In this document: positions 35,406-44,648 of the stretch, one piece after another
How positions within the stretch are numbered: position 1 is the first letter of the stretch
How the letters are laid out: each line of letters begins with the position of its first letter
Assembly: GCA_903929755.1 (NCBI GenBank)
Contig: CAIYVZ010000019.1
Span: forward strand, 1-64,000
Length of the DNA stretch: 64,000 nt
Origin: an uncultured Acidobacteriia bacterium
Lineage (GTDB): Bacteria > Acidobacteriota > Terriglobia > Bryobacterales > Bryobacteraceae
Reading direction: 5' to 3'
Notes under the pieces: generated by a model
Told to the model about the DNA's origin: nothing
Seen by the model: the letters and a program-made list of their open reading frames with translations, nothing else
The model's database searches: none
Position numbers and translations under genes: made by a program

Positions 35406-36074
35406 TTATCGGTTCGGGTAGATCAGGTTGATTCCGAACTGCAGCAAGGGCTGGTAGATGGTATCCACAATCCGCCATCCCAGCACTAGCCCCAGAATCG
35501 CGATACCCCGAAACTTGAATCGCCATTCGACCAGCTTGCGCGCGCCTTCTTCCGACGTGAACAGGCTCAGCGCCCCGTACCCATCAAGCGGCGGGAACGG
35601 CAGCAGATTGAACACGCCCAGCAGCAAATTCAGAGTGAAAAATGTGCTCAGCACGGCCGCAATACCCTCTGCCATGCTGCCATCCAGATTGCCCCGCGAT
35701 AATGAACCGGTTGCCAGGCCGATGTGTAATGCCAGGCCCGCCAGAATCGCCAGCGTGAAGTTTGCCGCCGGACCCGCCAGCGACATGAGCCCCGCCCGTT
35801 TCGGATGTCGAATGGACCACAGCGGATCATAAGGCGCACTGGCCCAGCCGATCAGGCCTCCGCCCGCGAAGATCCCCAGCAGCGGCATCAACACCATCCC
35901 GAACGGCTCGCGCTTGATGTGGGGCAGGGGATTCAACGTTACCTGCCCACCCTCGAACGCAGTCATGTCGCCCCCCATTTTGGCGGCAAGCGCGTGCGCT
36001 GCCTCATGGCATGTAGTGGACAGCAAAAACACCACGTACTGCATAAAGCCGGAGGCGAAAAGTTCAGGGGTCAT
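35406..36074 (-). CDS. Site-2 protease family (M50-like) membrane metalloprotease
   Basis: About six helices in 222 residues. HEAAH (in STTCHEAAHALAAKMGG) is the HExxH zinc motif, and NLLPFPPLDGYGAL gives the NxxPxxPLDG motif with the third zinc ligand. There is no PDZ domain, as in the short FtsH-like rhomboid-free S2P subgroup. It probably cleaves transmembrane segments in signalling. The start at 36074 (MTPELF) is chosen over the longer frame, which lacks hydrophobic sequence upstream. Confidence 0.88.
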   Translation of the reverse strand: MTPELFASGFMQYVVFLLSTTCHEAAHALAAKMGGDMTAFEGGQVTLNPLPHIKREPFGMVLMPLLGIFAGGGLIGWASAPYDPLWSIRHPKRAGLMSLAGPAANFTLAILAGLALHIGLATGSLSRGNLDGSMAEGIAAVLSTFFTLNLLLGVFNLLPFPPLDGYGALSLFTSEEGARKLVEWRFKFRGIAILGLVLGWRIVDTIYQPLLQFGINLIYPNR

Positions 36075-36099
36075 TTTGGGGGGTGTTGGCGAAAGAGGA

Positions 36100-36282
36100 C
36101 TAAAGGCACGTCGCGCGCAGGCCGATCTTCCGGCGCAGGACATTCAGCCGTTTTTCGGGAGCCAGCGACAGGCGATAGCGGATCAACTCAACCAGAGCGC
36201 GGTCGCTTTCGAGGCGCAGGGCTTCTGACGCTGTCAGGGCCGTCTTGCTCTCCGCCTCCGGGTTCGACCGCGTTTTCTTCAT
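36100..36282 (-). CDS. Small helical protein overlapping the nucleotidyltransferase gene
   Basis: A 60-residue Glu/Arg/Leu-rich helical protein (ESDRALVELIRYRLSLAPEK). Its ATG lies inside the 3' end of the nucleotidyltransferase gene in another frame and has GGAGAGG about 8 nt upstream. The 95-nt overlap and order suggest a partner protein, perhaps an antitoxin for the nucleotidyltransferase. This is inference; no family is recognised. Confidence 0.5.
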   Translation of the reverse strand: MKKTRSNPEAESKTALTASEALRLESDRALVELIRYRLSLAPEKRLNVLRRKIGLRATCL

Positions 36283-36727
36283 GAAGAGTCCTCTCCAGAA
36301 TACTAAGGACCGCAGTGTCTTTCTCGCGACCCGCCGCCCTCTTACTCTGAATGATGTCGGCAAGCGAGGCTACCAGCACCGCTTGCCCCCCTATCGGCAC
36401 CACTTCCGCGCGACTGCGAACACTCTCATATGACGCAAACCCATCAATATGACCCATGAAATCGATCTGCAGCCCATCCTGATCCCTCTGCAGCCGAAAG
36501 AGGGCTGAAACCGGGTAGTAAGGCCGCAGAATCGTCGCGCCCAGTTCCTGGGCCACAGCTTTCAGCCGCTGCATATTCCGCGGCGTCTTCCGGAAAAAGA
36601 AATCGATGTCGATCGTGGAAACAGGCGCACCATGCAGCGCCGCGCCCATGTTCCCGATCAACAGGGCTTCCAGCCCATGCCGGGTCATTGCTCTGGCAAC
36701 GAGTGTGAGTTCCGGCTGGGCATCCAC
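36188..36727 (-). CDS. Nucleotidyltransferase of the MNT/AbiEii type
   Basis: The 179-residue protein has LLIGNMGAALHGAPVSTIDIDFFF, in which the GxxA(x)hG and TxDIDF carry the nucleotidyltransferase metal aspartates, and DIIQSKRAAGREKDTAVL near the end, the usual close of this family. Members act as toxins that modify tRNA or as antitoxins. The last 35 residues, after LERTLHEE, overlap the small helical gene and look out-of-frame-like (Gly/Arg/Pro-rich), so the gene may have been extended by a frameshift. Confidence 0.75.
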   Translation of the reverse strand: MDAQPELTLVARAMTRHGLEALLIGNMGAALHGAPVSTIDIDFFFRKTPRNMQRLKAVAQELGATILRPYYPVSALFRLQRDQDGLQIDFMGHIDGFASYESVRSRAEVVPIGGQAVLVASLADIIQSKRAAGREKDTAVLSILERTLHEENAVEPGGGEQDGPDSVRSPAPRKRPRSG

Positions 36728-36733
36728 CGCTTG

Positions 36734-37276
36734 CTACGCCTTGGCCCGCGGCACAAAACTCAGCGAAGCTGAATTCATGCAATACCGCAGCCCGGTCGGC
36801 TTCGGACCATCCTCAAACACGTGACCCAAATGCCCGTCGCACCGCGAACACACTACTTCCACCCTCTTCATGCCATAGGCCGTATCCGTGTGTTCGGTCA
36901 CGTTCTCTTTGGCAAGCGGTATATAGAAGCTCGGCCAACCGGTGCCGGATTCGAACTTCGTCTTCGAATCGAACAGCGGCGTATCACAGCAAACGCAGTG
37001 GTACAGGCCGTCCGCATGGTTGTTCGCATACTTGCCGGTGAACGCGCGTTCGGTGCCCGCTTTTCGGGTCACTTCAAACTGTTCCCGGTCCAGTTGCTTC
37101 TTCCATTCGGCTTCTGTCTTGACGACTTTTTCCACTTCCACCACTCCCTTGCGAACTCCCGCCGCATCAAACTGCACAATCTTCACCATGTGGACGCCCT
37201 TGTTCTCGGCCCCCGCCAGCCAGGCTGACGCGCCCACTAACCCTGCCGCTCCCTGAAAAAGTTCTCGCCGGTTCAT
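36734..37276 (-). CDS. msrB: Exported peptide-methionine (R)-S-oxide reductase
   Basis: A Tat-like or Sec signal ([20 protein letters not shown]) precedes MsrB. The zinc CxxC pairs (CVCCDTPLF and [10 protein letters not shown]), the GTGWPSFY motif and catalytic RYCMNSASL are all present. It repairs the R-epimer of methionine sulfoxide in envelope proteins. The ATG at 37276 overlaps the msrA stop as TAATG; the longer open frame upstream lies within msrA. Confidence 0.95.
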   Translation of the reverse strand: MNRRELFQGAAGLVGASAWLAGAENKGVHMVKIVQFDAAGVRKGVVEVEKVVKTEAEWKKQLDREQFEVTRKAGTERAFTGKYANNHADGLYHCVCCDTPLFDSKTKFESGTGWPSFYIPLAKENVTEHTDTAYGMKRVEVVCSRCDGHLGHVFEDGPKPTGLRYCMNSASLSFVPRAKA

Positions 37277-37935
37277 TACTTCTTCCCCCCGTTGATTTCC
37301 TTCCGGTACCACTCCGGATACTTCTTCTTCAGATCCTCAATCTTCGGCAGGTCCTGCGACACAATGTACGGCTGCGTCGGATTCTGGTCCAAATAGTGCT
37401 GGTGATAAGCCTCGGCCGCATAAAACGCTTCCAGCGGCACCACTGCCGTCACGATAGGGTCCCGAAACACCTTCGCCGCATTCAACTGCTTGATGTAGGC
37501 TTCCGCCCCGCTCTTCTGCTCGTCGTTGGCATAGAAGATCGCCGAGCGGTACTGCGTGCCCACGTCATTATGCTGCCGGTTCAGCGTTGTCGGATCGTGC
37601 GCTACGTCAAAGAAGATCTTCAGGATCTGCCCGTAGCTGATCACCGACGGGTCGTACGTCACCTTGATCGATTCCGCATGCCCCGTGTTTCCGTCGCTCA
37701 CCTGATGGTAGGTCGCGGTCTTTTTCGCGCCCCCCGAATAGCCCACCTGCGTGTCGAGTACACCCTTCGTGTGCTCATAAACGCCTTCCAGGCCCCAGAA
37801 GCATCCGCCGGCCAGAACCACTACGGCCGACTTCGCCGGCGCAGCGGGCGCTGGCAGCGTCGGGTCGGGGAATGACGAAGCACCAAAAGCGGCGCTCGCC
37901 AGCAACGCTCCCATAAACATTCCACTGAATCTCAT
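37276..37935 (-). CDS. msrA: Exported peptide-methionine (S)-S-oxide reductase
   Basis: A signal peptide ([20 protein letters not shown]) is followed by [21 protein letters not shown], whose GCFW holds the catalytic Cys, then [26 protein letters not shown] and TQYRSAIFY. It reduces the S-epimer of methionine sulfoxide. The start at 37935 follows a strong GGAGGT. msrA then msrB are in one envelope-repair operon, stop and start overlapping. Confidence 0.95.
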   Translation of the reverse strand: MRFSGMFMGALLASAAFGASSFPDPTLPAPAAPAKSAVVVLAGGCFWGLEGVYEHTKGVLDTQVGYSGGAKKTATYHQVSDGNTGHAESIKVTYDPSVISYGQILKIFFDVAHDPTTLNRQHNDVGTQYRSAIFYANDEQKSGAEAYIKQLNAAKVFRDPIVTAVVPLEAFYAAEAYHQHYLDQNPTQPYIVSQDLPKIEDLKKKYPEWYRKEINGGKK

Positions 37936-38005
37936 AAAACCTCCACCTCTCAGATGCCGGGACTCGCGGTCTTTATTCCGCGGTTGGACCCTGCTCTCAA
38001 TAATA

Positions 38006-39700
38006 TTACGAATTTCCCACGCCGTTGGTTGCCCTTGCTGCCCGGACCAACTCCGCCGCATTCCGAACCGCTTCCGGTGTCAAGGTCTCACCGCTCAGCA
38101 TCCGCCCGATCTCTTCGGTGCTCTCCGTCGCGTCCAGCTCATCCAGTTGCGCCACCGTCCGCCCGTCCTTCTCAAACTTCCCCACCCGGTAATGATGATC
38201 CGCGAAACAAGCAATCTGCGCCAGGTGGGTGACACAGATCACCTGATTCTCCGCCGCCAGCTTCTTCAGCCGCCGAGCCACACCTTCCGCCGCCCGCCCG
38301 CCAATCCCGGTGTCAATTTCATCAAAAACCAGTGTCCGGAGATGTGTCGCAGCCGCTCCCCGGGACCCCACCAGACAAGCCTTCAGCGCCAGCGCCACGC
38401 GGGATAATTCACCGCCCGAAGCCACCTTCTCCAACGGCTTCGGCTCTTCCCCCGCGTTCGGAGACACCAGAAACCGAACCCGGTCCGCGCCGCTCTCCGT
38501 CCACGCCACATGCTCCAGCGCAATCCGGAAAACCGCCCGTTCCATCGCCAGCGGTCGCAACTCTTCTTCCACCCTCTTCGATAACTTCGCCGCCGCCGCC
38601 GCCCGGTGCGCCGTCAAAGCCCGCGCGCCCTCTTCATACTTCTTCGCCAGCACATTCTGCTCCTGTCGCAGCTGCTCCAGTCGCTCGCCAGCCGTCTCCA
38701 CTTCCAGAATCCGGCGCTTTACGTCCTCCACGAACGTCAAAATCTCTTCCACTGACCGGCCATACTTCCGCTTCAGCTTCTCAATCGCCGCCAGTCGGTT
38801 CTCAATCTCTTCGAGGCGCGCCGGATTTGCCTCCACCCGCCCCAAATAATCCCGCAGTGAGTACGCCACATCCTGCACCGCTATCAGCGCCGGCTCCAAA
38901 GCCTGCCGAACCGGCATCATCGACTCATCAATTCGCCCCAGCTCATCCAGCTTCTTTGAAACCGTCCGCAGCATGCTCCACGCCGATTCCGGCGTCTCAT
39001 ACAGAGCTTCCCAGGCCGACCCCGCCGCTTCCAGCAACTTCCCCGCGTTCTGCTGCACCTTCCGCTCGGCGGCTAACTCCACATCCTCGCCCGCCTGTAG
39101 TTCCGATAACTCAATTTCGTTTCTCTGGAACTGCCAAAGATCCAGCAGCCGAAGCTTCTCCTGGTCCGAACTCTCCAGCTCCGCAACCTGCTCGCCCACC
39201 GCCTTCCACGCGAGATAGACCTCCCGCAGCGCCCGACGCTCATCCCGAACTCCCGCATAGGAATCCAGCATCGATAACTGCGCCACCGCGTCAAACAGCA
39301 ACTGTTGATCATGCTGCCCGTGGATATCCCCCAAATGCGCGCTCAGCTCTTTCAGCAGCGCCACTGTGGCCGGACGGTTGTTCACAAACACCCGGCTCTT
39401 CCCGTTCGAAAGAATCTCCCGCTCCAGCAGCAGTTCGCCCTCTTCGGTCTCCAGCCCCGCCGCTTCCAGTGCCCGTTCCGACCTTTCCGGCGCATCAAAC
39501 CGCCCCGAAACCCGAGCCCGGGCCTCACCCGACCGGATCATCTCCGCCGACGCCCGCCCGCCCAGCAGCAGCCCCAGCGCATCCACCACAATCGACTTCC
39601 CACTTCCCGTTTCGCCCGTCAACAGATTCAGGCCCGCGTGAAAACGAACGCGCAGGCGATCTACTACGGCGTAATTTTCGACAACCAGTTCGTGCAGCAC
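38006..39700 (-). CDS. recN: DNA repair protein RecN
   Basis: The 564-residue SMC-like ATPase has the Walker A GETGSGKSIVVDALGLLLGG near the N-terminus, coiled-coil arms (about 170-380) and a C-terminal Walker B with LVFDEIDTGIGGRAAE and CVTHLAQIACFADHHY. It acts in double-strand-break repair. Normal length. It runs on the minus strand, so the long plus-strand open frame here is its shadow. Confidence 0.95.
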   Translation of the reverse strand: MLHELVVENYAVVDRLRVRFHAGLNLLTGETGSGKSIVVDALGLLLGGRASAEMIRSGEARARVSGRFDAPERSERALEAAGLETEEGELLLEREILSNGKSRVFVNNRPATVALLKELSAHLGDIHGQHDQQLLFDAVAQLSMLDSYAGVRDERRALREVYLAWKAVGEQVAELESSDQEKLRLLDLWQFQRNEIELSELQAGEDVELAAERKVQQNAGKLLEAAGSAWEALYETPESAWSMLRTVSKKLDELGRIDESMMPVRQALEPALIAVQDVAYSLRDYLGRVEANPARLEEIENRLAAIEKLKRKYGRSVEEILTFVEDVKRRILEVETAGERLEQLRQEQNVLAKKYEEGARALTAHRAAAAAKLSKRVEEELRPLAMERAVFRIALEHVAWTESGADRVRFLVSPNAGEEPKPLEKVASGGELSRVALALKACLVGSRGAAATHLRTLVFDEIDTGIGGRAAEGVARRLKKLAAENQVICVTHLAQIACFADHHYRVGKFEKDGRTVAQLDELDATESTEEIGRMLSGETLTPEAVRNAAELVRAARATNGVGNS

Positions 39701-39744
39701 TTCATCCAGATTATAAGGAACGTTTGGAGCATAATGAGAATGTC

Positions 39745-40218
39745 ATGAAACTTCGTCTCGCCACCCTCGCTTTCACTTTCTCCGCGCTGGCTTTTGCGCA
39801 GGACACCACCCTCGGCAAGCCCCTCACTCTGGCGCAGCCCGCCACCCTCATACAACTCTTCGCCAAAGCCGACTCCCTCGTCGGCCAGACCGTGCAAGTC
39901 ACTGCCAAAGTCACCGAAGTGTGCGAAATGATGGGCTGCTGGATGGACCTCACTGACAACGAAGGCCATCTCCTCCGCATCAAGGTGGATGACGGCGACA
40001 TCGTTTTCCCCAAAGACTCCGTCGGGAAGACCGCCATCGTGGAAGGCAAGCTGGAAAAGTCCGAACTGAGCAAGGAACAGGTCATCGCCGCCGCAAGGCA
40101 CGAGGCAGAAGAACAGCACAAGAAATTCAACCCCGGGAAAATCAAAGCCGGTAAGACCACGTACCAAATCGCGGGCTGGGGTGCAGTAATAAAAGCCGCC
40201 GTTATCGCCGCCAAGTAA
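39745..40218 (+). CDS. Exported DUF4920-like protein
   Basis: A 157-residue protein with a signal peptide (MKLRLATLAFTFSALAFAQ). The mature region matches DUF4920: VGQTVQVTAKVTEVCEMMGCWMDLTD with a CxxxxC pair, then IVEGKLEKSELS. The fold is OB-like, of unknown role, often in redox or copper settings. The Met at 39745 is the start; the long open frame before it is antisense to RecN and not coding. Confidence 0.8.
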   Translation: MKLRLATLAFTFSALAFAQDTTLGKPLTLAQPATLIQLFAKADSLVGQTVQVTAKVTEVCEMMGCWMDLTDNEGHLLRIKVDDGDIVFPKDSVGKTAIVEGKLEKSELSKEQVIAAARHEAEEQHKKFNPGKIKAGKTTYQIAGWGAVIKAAVIAAK

Positions 40219-40253
40219 CTTCAGCCGCCTGAATGCTGTATGCTCATCGGGAT

Positions 40254-41570
40254 ATGAGCTCGGCCAACGTTGACCGTCACGCGTCCTTCAATAAGTCCAA
40301 AATCTTCCTCGTAAGCGTCCTCGCCCTCGTCACTGCCGGTATGGCAGCCTCCCTGCGCGCCGACATCGCGAGTGAACTCCAGAAGACCTTCTTCGACCCC
40401 ATCGATAAGGCGCATTCCGCCGAAATGATCGGCTCCGTGCTCGGCGTGCCCTTTCTCGGCTTCGCCATCACCATCGCGCTCGGCAGTCCCCTGCTCGACA
40501 TCATTGGCATGGGCCTCCTCCTGCCCCTCTCCGCCGTCTGCTTCATCCTCGGCACCCTCACTATCCTGTTCGCCAACACCCTCGCGTCCGGCCCTGGCAT
40601 CTATAACGTGATCTGGATGGGCGCCGTCATTACCGGCATCGGCTGGGGTCTGGTCGAAACCGTCGTCAACCCCCTCACCGCCACCCTGTACCCCGATGAC
40701 AAGACTGCCAAGCTCAACGTTCTCCATGCCTGGTGGCCCGGCGGCCTCATCATCGGCGGCCTCCTCGGTTACTTCCTCGGCGAAGCCCATGTCTCGTGGC
40801 AGATCAAGCTCAGCCTCATCCTCATCCCCGCCATCGCCGTCATCGTTCTCTGCATGGGCCTGAAGTTCCCACCCACCGAACGCGCCGCCTCCGGCATCAG
40901 CATGGGCGACATGTTTAAGGAATTGCTGAAGCCCATGTTCCTGGTCCTCTTCTGCTCCATGTTCCTGACCGCCGCTTCCGAACTCGCGCCCGGCCAGTGG
41001 GTCGATCTCGCGCTCACCCGCACCGTCCACATGCAGGGTATTCTGCTGCTCGTCTACGTCTCCGGCATCATGTTCGTCGCCCGCCACTTCGCTGGCCCCA
41101 TCGCCCACAAGCTTTCGCCGATGGGCCTGCTCTGGTGCTCCTGCGCTCTGGCCGCTCTCGGCCTCATCGCGCTCAGCATGGCCAACTCGCCCGTCACCGG
41201 CATCCTTGCCGCCACCATCTGGGGCTGCGGCGTCTGCTTCATGTGGCCGACGATGCTCGCCACCGCCTCCGAACGCTTTCCCCGAGGCGGCGCTCTCCTC
41301 ATGGGCCTCATGGGCACGGCCGGAACGCTCTCCATCAACTTCGTGCTCCCCCACATGGGCAAGATCTTTGACAGCAAGAAAATCGAGCTCGCCGGCAGCG
41401 ACGAAGCCTTCAAGGCTCTCACCGGCGACAAGCTCGACTCCGTCCTGGGGCAGGCCTCGCAGGCCTCCTTCCAGGCCGTCGCCATCCTCCCCGCCATCCT
41501 GCTCATCGTCTTCGGAGCCATCTGGTTCTATGACCGCTCTAAGGGCGGCTTCAAAGCCCAGAAGCTGTAG
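40254..41570 (+). CDS. MFS transporter, FucP-like sugar porter
   Basis: The protein has 12 predicted helices. The GLVETVVNPLTATLYPDDKTAKLNVLHAWWPGG segment is the fucose/glucose-galactose porter signature, and LGVPFLGFAITIALGSPLLDIIG supports it. ATG at 40254 is preferred; an upstream ATG at 40233 lies in the same frame. The sugar imported is unknown, but amylase and sugar-modifying genes are near. Confidence 0.85.
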   Translation: MSSANVDRHASFNKSKIFLVSVLALVTAGMAASLRADIASELQKTFFDPIDKAHSAEMIGSVLGVPFLGFAITIALGSPLLDIIGMGLLLPLSAVCFILGTLTILFANTLASGPGIYNVIWMGAVITGIGWGLVETVVNPLTATLYPDDKTAKLNVLHAWWPGGLIIGGLLGYFLGEAHVSWQIKLSLILIPAIAVIVLCMGLKFPPTERAASGISMGDMFKELLKPMFLVLFCSMFLTAASELAPGQWVDLALTRTVHMQGILLLVYVSGIMFVARHFAGPIAHKLSPMGLLWCSCALAALGLIALSMANSPVTGILAATIWGCGVCFMWPTMLATASERFPRGGALLMGLMGTAGTLSINFVLPHMGKIFDSKKIELAGSDEAFKALTGDKLDSVLGQASQASFQAVAILPAILLIVFGAIWFYDRSKGGFKAQKL

Positions 41571-41599
41571 GGCAGGCATCTCTGCCTCCAGGAGCCATA

Positions 41600-41932
41600 A
41601 TGGAAGCAATGGCGACTTTCCACATGACCGAAGCCGAGGTGGCACGCGATCTGCATGCCGTGCTGGCACCGCTGGTTTTGGCTGATGCGCAGCGCGGCAT
41701 TGAGGTCGTCATCGAACAGGACCAGCGTCCCATCGCTGTCCTGAAGTCGCCAGCGCACGCAGAGTCTGCCCCAAAAAAACCAGGCCGAAAGCTCAGTGAG
41801 TGCATCGCCATGGCAGACGCCTGGGAAGCCAGACTCGGCTACCCACCCCTTCCGGATGAGACCTTCGCCACCGACGTGCAGGCAGGCATTGATGCCCGGC
41901 GCGACTCGTTCGAGCCGCCCGCATGGGAGTAG
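41600..41932 (+). CDS. vapB: Phd/YefM-like antitoxin
   Basis: The 110-residue product starts FHMTEAEVARDLHAVLAPLV, a prevent-host-death-like N-terminus, followed by EVVIEQDQRPIAVLKSP, typical of these DNA-binding antitoxins. The acidic, flexible C-terminal half (WEARLGYPPLPDETFATD) would wrap the toxin. Its stop overlaps the start of a toxin gene by 10 nt, the normal arrangement, but that toxin is broken. Confidence 0.75.
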   Translation: MEAMATFHMTEAEVARDLHAVLAPLVLADAQRGIEVVIEQDQRPIAVLKSPAHAESAPKKPGRKLSECIAMADAWEARLGYPPLPDETFATDVQAGIDARRDSFEPPAWE

Positions 41933-42087
41933 TCCTCGATTCCAGTGTCCTCATAGCGGCGGAGCGTGAGAAACTTCCGGTTAGTCAGCTTCTCCGGCAA
42001 CTCGCCGCCGAGCATTTGTCAACCGAGCATAAGTCAACCGAGTTCCTGCTGTCGTCCATCCCGGGTCTCCGCGTCCTGCCCCTTTAG
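41923..42087 (+). pseudogene. vapC: VapC PIN-domain toxin with internal deletion
   Basis: The frame opens MGVVLDSSVLIAAEREKL, the standard PIN start with the first metal Asp, and closes SIPGLRVLPL, the standard PIN end. Only 54 codons lie between, against about 130 usually, so the middle, with the other catalytic acids, has been removed in frame. GTCAACCGAG occurs twice (42018-42027 and 42034-42043 region), at the join, suggesting deletion by short repeats. The antitoxin upstream remains intact. Confidence 0.75.
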
Positions 42088-42097
42088 CCGCACGCCC

Positions 42098-43507
42098 ATG
42101 CATAGCCCCGCCTCCATCGCAGCCCGCCTCGACCGCCTCCCCCTCACCCGCACCATCTGGCGCCTGGTCACCCTCATCTCCATCGGGGGAGCCTTCGAGT
42201 TCTACGATATTTTCCTCGCCGCCTACATCGCCCCCGGCCTCAACGGTAGCGGCATCTTTAAAGGCAGCACCCTCGGCCTCTTCGGCATCGGCGGCATGGG
42301 CTTCTTCATCTTCTGTTCCTTCATGGGGATGTTCCTCGGCTGCATCGCCTTCGGTCCCGTCGCCGACCGTTTCGGCCGCCGGTCCATCTTCGTGACCGCC
42401 CTCCTCTGGTACTCCGCCGCCACCGCCGTTATGGCCTTCCAGTCCACAGCCGCAAGCGTGGACCTCTGGCGCTTCATCGCCAGCATCGGCGTCGGCCTCG
42501 AACAGGTCACCATCGACACGTATTTACCCGAACTGGTGCCGCCCGCCCATCGAGGCAAGGCTTTCGCTTACTACCAGCTCATCGCCTTCAGCGTGGTTCC
42601 CGTGGTGGCACTGCTCGGGTGGCTTCTGGTTCCCCAAACTCTTCTCGGCCTGGACGGCTGGCGCTGGGTCACACTCGTCGGTTCCGTCGGAGCCATCTTC
42701 GCCTGGTGGCTGCGTCGAGGTCTCCCCGAAAGCCCCCGCTGGCTCGCTATCCACGGCCGGGCCGCAGAAGCGGACCTCGTCGTATCCCAACTCGAAGCCG
42801 CCATAACCGCCGAAACCGGCCAGCCGCTCGCGCTTCCGGTCGTCCAGTTCGCCACCCCAACCGGCTCGAATCAGATCGCAGCTTCCCGTCTCGCTGATCT
42901 CTTCCGCCCACCCTACGTGAGCCGGACCCTCGTCATGTCCGTCTTCAACCTCGTCCAGACCATCGGCTTCTACGGTTTCTCCAGCTGGGTCCCCACGCTC
43001 CTCATCGCCCGCGGCATCCGCATCACCACCAGCCTCCGGTATTCGTTCATCATTGCCATGGCCGCGCCCTTAGGCCCGCTCGTCGGCATGTTCGTAGCCG
43101 ACAAGGTGGAACGCAAATGGCAGCTCGTCACGGCCGGAATCACCATCGGCCTCTTCATGTTCCTCTTCGCCCACCAGACCCTGCCCGCAATCCTCATCGC
43201 CTGCGGAGTCGTCGTCACGCTGGCCAACAACTGGATGTCCTTCGCCTTCCACAACTACCAGGCTGAGCTCTTCCCCACGCGAATCCGTGGCCGCGCCGTA
43301 GGCTTCGTCTACGGCTGGAGCCGCCTCTCCGCCGCCTTCGCCGGCCTGGCCATCGGCTTTTTCCTGAAGGCGGGCGGCACCCCCGCCGTAGCCCTCTTCA
43401 TCGGAGCCGCCATGGCCATCATGGTCGTTACCATCGGCGTCTTCGGCCCCCGTACTCGTGGCCGGTCGTTAGAGGACATCTCCAGAGAAGACATCTCCAG
43501 CCATTAG
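42098..43507 (+). CDS. MFS transporter, sugar/aromatic-acid porter type
   Basis: The 469-residue 12-helix protein shows MFS motifs: GPVADRFGRRSIFV in loop 2-3, LPELVPPAHRGKAFA, and WLLPESPRWLAIHGR-type (RRGLPESPRWLAIHG), with FPTRIRGRAVGFVYGWSRL near the end. The MFS SP/AAHS branch fits. ATG at 42098 is chosen over the longer frame because the preceding 44 residues run through the VapC remnant and are proline/serine-rich. Confidence 0.88.
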   Translation: MHSPASIAARLDRLPLTRTIWRLVTLISIGGAFEFYDIFLAAYIAPGLNGSGIFKGSTLGLFGIGGMGFFIFCSFMGMFLGCIAFGPVADRFGRRSIFVTALLWYSAATAVMAFQSTAASVDLWRFIASIGVGLEQVTIDTYLPELVPPAHRGKAFAYYQLIAFSVVPVVALLGWLLVPQTLLGLDGWRWVTLVGSVGAIFAWWLRRGLPESPRWLAIHGRAAEADLVVSQLEAAITAETGQPLALPVVQFATPTGSNQIAASRLADLFRPPYVSRTLVMSVFNLVQTIGFYGFSSWVPTLLIARGIRITTSLRYSFIIAMAAPLGPLVGMFVADKVERKWQLVTAGITIGLFMFLFAHQTLPAILIACGVVVTLANNWMSFAFHNYQAELFPTRIRGRAVGFVYGWSRLSAAFAGLAIGFFLKAGGTPAVALFIGAAMAIMVVTIGVFGPRTRGRSLEDISREDISSH

Positions 43508-43527
43508 GCTCCCCCAAAATGCAGAAA

Positions 43528-43561
43528 ACCGGGCGCAGGCAAAACTTCTGCCCCGCCCGGT
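43528..43561 (-). terminator. Rho-independent-type terminator of the TIM-barrel gene
   Basis: ACCGGGCG (43528-43535) pairs with CGCCCGGT (43554-43561) with an inner GGCA/TGCC pairing. On the minus strand the stem is followed by TTTTC. It stands 26 nt after the stop of the minus-strand gene at 43587 and between two convergent genes, so it probably serves mainly the minus strand. Confidence 0.65.
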
Positions 43562-43586
43562 CTTCCAGCCTTTCGCGAACGAGGCC

Positions 43587-44561
43587 CTACCCTTCTAAAG
43601 CCTTCTTCGCAAACGCCATGCACTTTTTCACTTCTTCCGGTGACGTGCCTGCGCCACGGTACTCGTACTCGGCCAGCGCCGAAATCGGCCACTTGTTCTT
43701 CTTCAGCAACTGCAACACGCCCTTGATATTCGTGTCGCCCTCGCCCCAGATCGTGTTGTCGCCCTGATCCTTTTTCCTGTCCTTAATGTGCAGGATCACG
43801 ATCTTGTCATGGTGCTGCTCCAGGTACGCAACCGGGTCATAACCCGCCGCCGTGAAGTGGCCGATGTCCAGATTAATCCGGTACATCTTCGACATTTCGA
43901 GCGCCGTTGCAAAGCTCTCGGGCGTTGCAAATTCATTCGGATCTTTAATATTCGAGTGCCCGTGCATCGCCACCAGAATCTTATGCTTCTCGGCGAACGG
44001 CGCAACCTTTTTTGCCACCGGCAGCGTCGTCGACGCCGTCAGCACATTCACGCCCAGCGCCTTTGCAAACTCAAAGCCGCGGTCGATTTCCGCGTCCGTC
44101 ATCGCAGCATTGAAGCTGTAGTTGTAACCCACCAGCTGAATCCCGGCGGTATCGAACTGTTTTCGGATGTTCTTGAAATGCGACAAATCCACGGTAAGCC
44201 GCCACTGGCGCAGGTCTTCCCGCGCCTTGGCCTGCGCCGCGCGCGCTGCCGCGATTGCCGCCTCATCCTGCGGTCCGCGGCCCCGGCCGCCACCAGGCCC
44301 CCGGCCCGGAATCGCCGGAGCATGTCCCAGCGCCGGAGCCTCCACATGCCCGGCAAAAAGTTCGCAGGCGCCAACGCCGGCATCCACCATGCCCTTGATC
44401 GCGTCATCCAGCGACAAGTCCCGGTAGCTGTACGACTGGCTGCCCAGCAACACCCCATTAATTTTGGAGTTGATCTTCGCTCCAAATGCGGACGGCCCGA
44501 AGGCGGTCGAAAGCGGCAGCGACGCTGCGGCAAGTTTTCCAAAGTCTCTGCGCGAATACAT
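43587..44561 (-). CDS. Exported TIM-barrel sugar isomerase/epimerase-like protein
   Basis: The N-terminus MYSRRDFGKLAAASLPLSTA has a twin-arginine SRRDFxK motif, so folded export is likely. The rest is an AP-endonuclease-2-like barrel: ILVAMHGHSN with metal His, INLDIGHFTAAG, and KIVILHIKDRKKDQGDNTIWGEGD. A Gly/Arg/Pro-rich insertion (about 82-100) is unusual. Probably acts on a periplasmic sugar. No close operon partner. Confidence 0.85.
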   Translation of the reverse strand: MYSRRDFGKLAAASLPLSTAFGPSAFGAKINSKINGVLLGSQSYSYRDLSLDDAIKGMVDAGVGACELFAGHVEAPALGHAPAIPGRGPGGGRGRGPQDEAAIAAARAAQAKAREDLRQWRLTVDLSHFKNIRKQFDTAGIQLVGYNYSFNAAMTDAEIDRGFEFAKALGVNVLTASTTLPVAKKVAPFAEKHKILVAMHGHSNIKDPNEFATPESFATALEMSKMYRINLDIGHFTAAGYDPVAYLEQHHDKIVILHIKDRKKDQGDNTIWGEGDTNIKGVLQLLKKNKWPISALAEYEYRGAGTSPEEVKKCMAFAKKALEG

Positions 44562-44648
44562 TTCTGTTCTTCCTTACGGTTAATCAGTTTATAACGGAAG
44601 TCGCCCTGTCATCTGGCCCCTAATGTTTTTTGTCTGCCGTGCCGATAG

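Noticed and set aside
38332-39744. Long plus-strand frame before the DUF4920-like gene
   Set aside because: It is antisense to recN and has a Pro/Ser/Ala composition typical of a shadow frame. The real start is the signal peptide at 39745.
40221-41669. A 482-residue minus-strand frame
   Set aside because: Extremely Gly/Glu/Asp-rich and opposite an MFS transporter; shadow frame.
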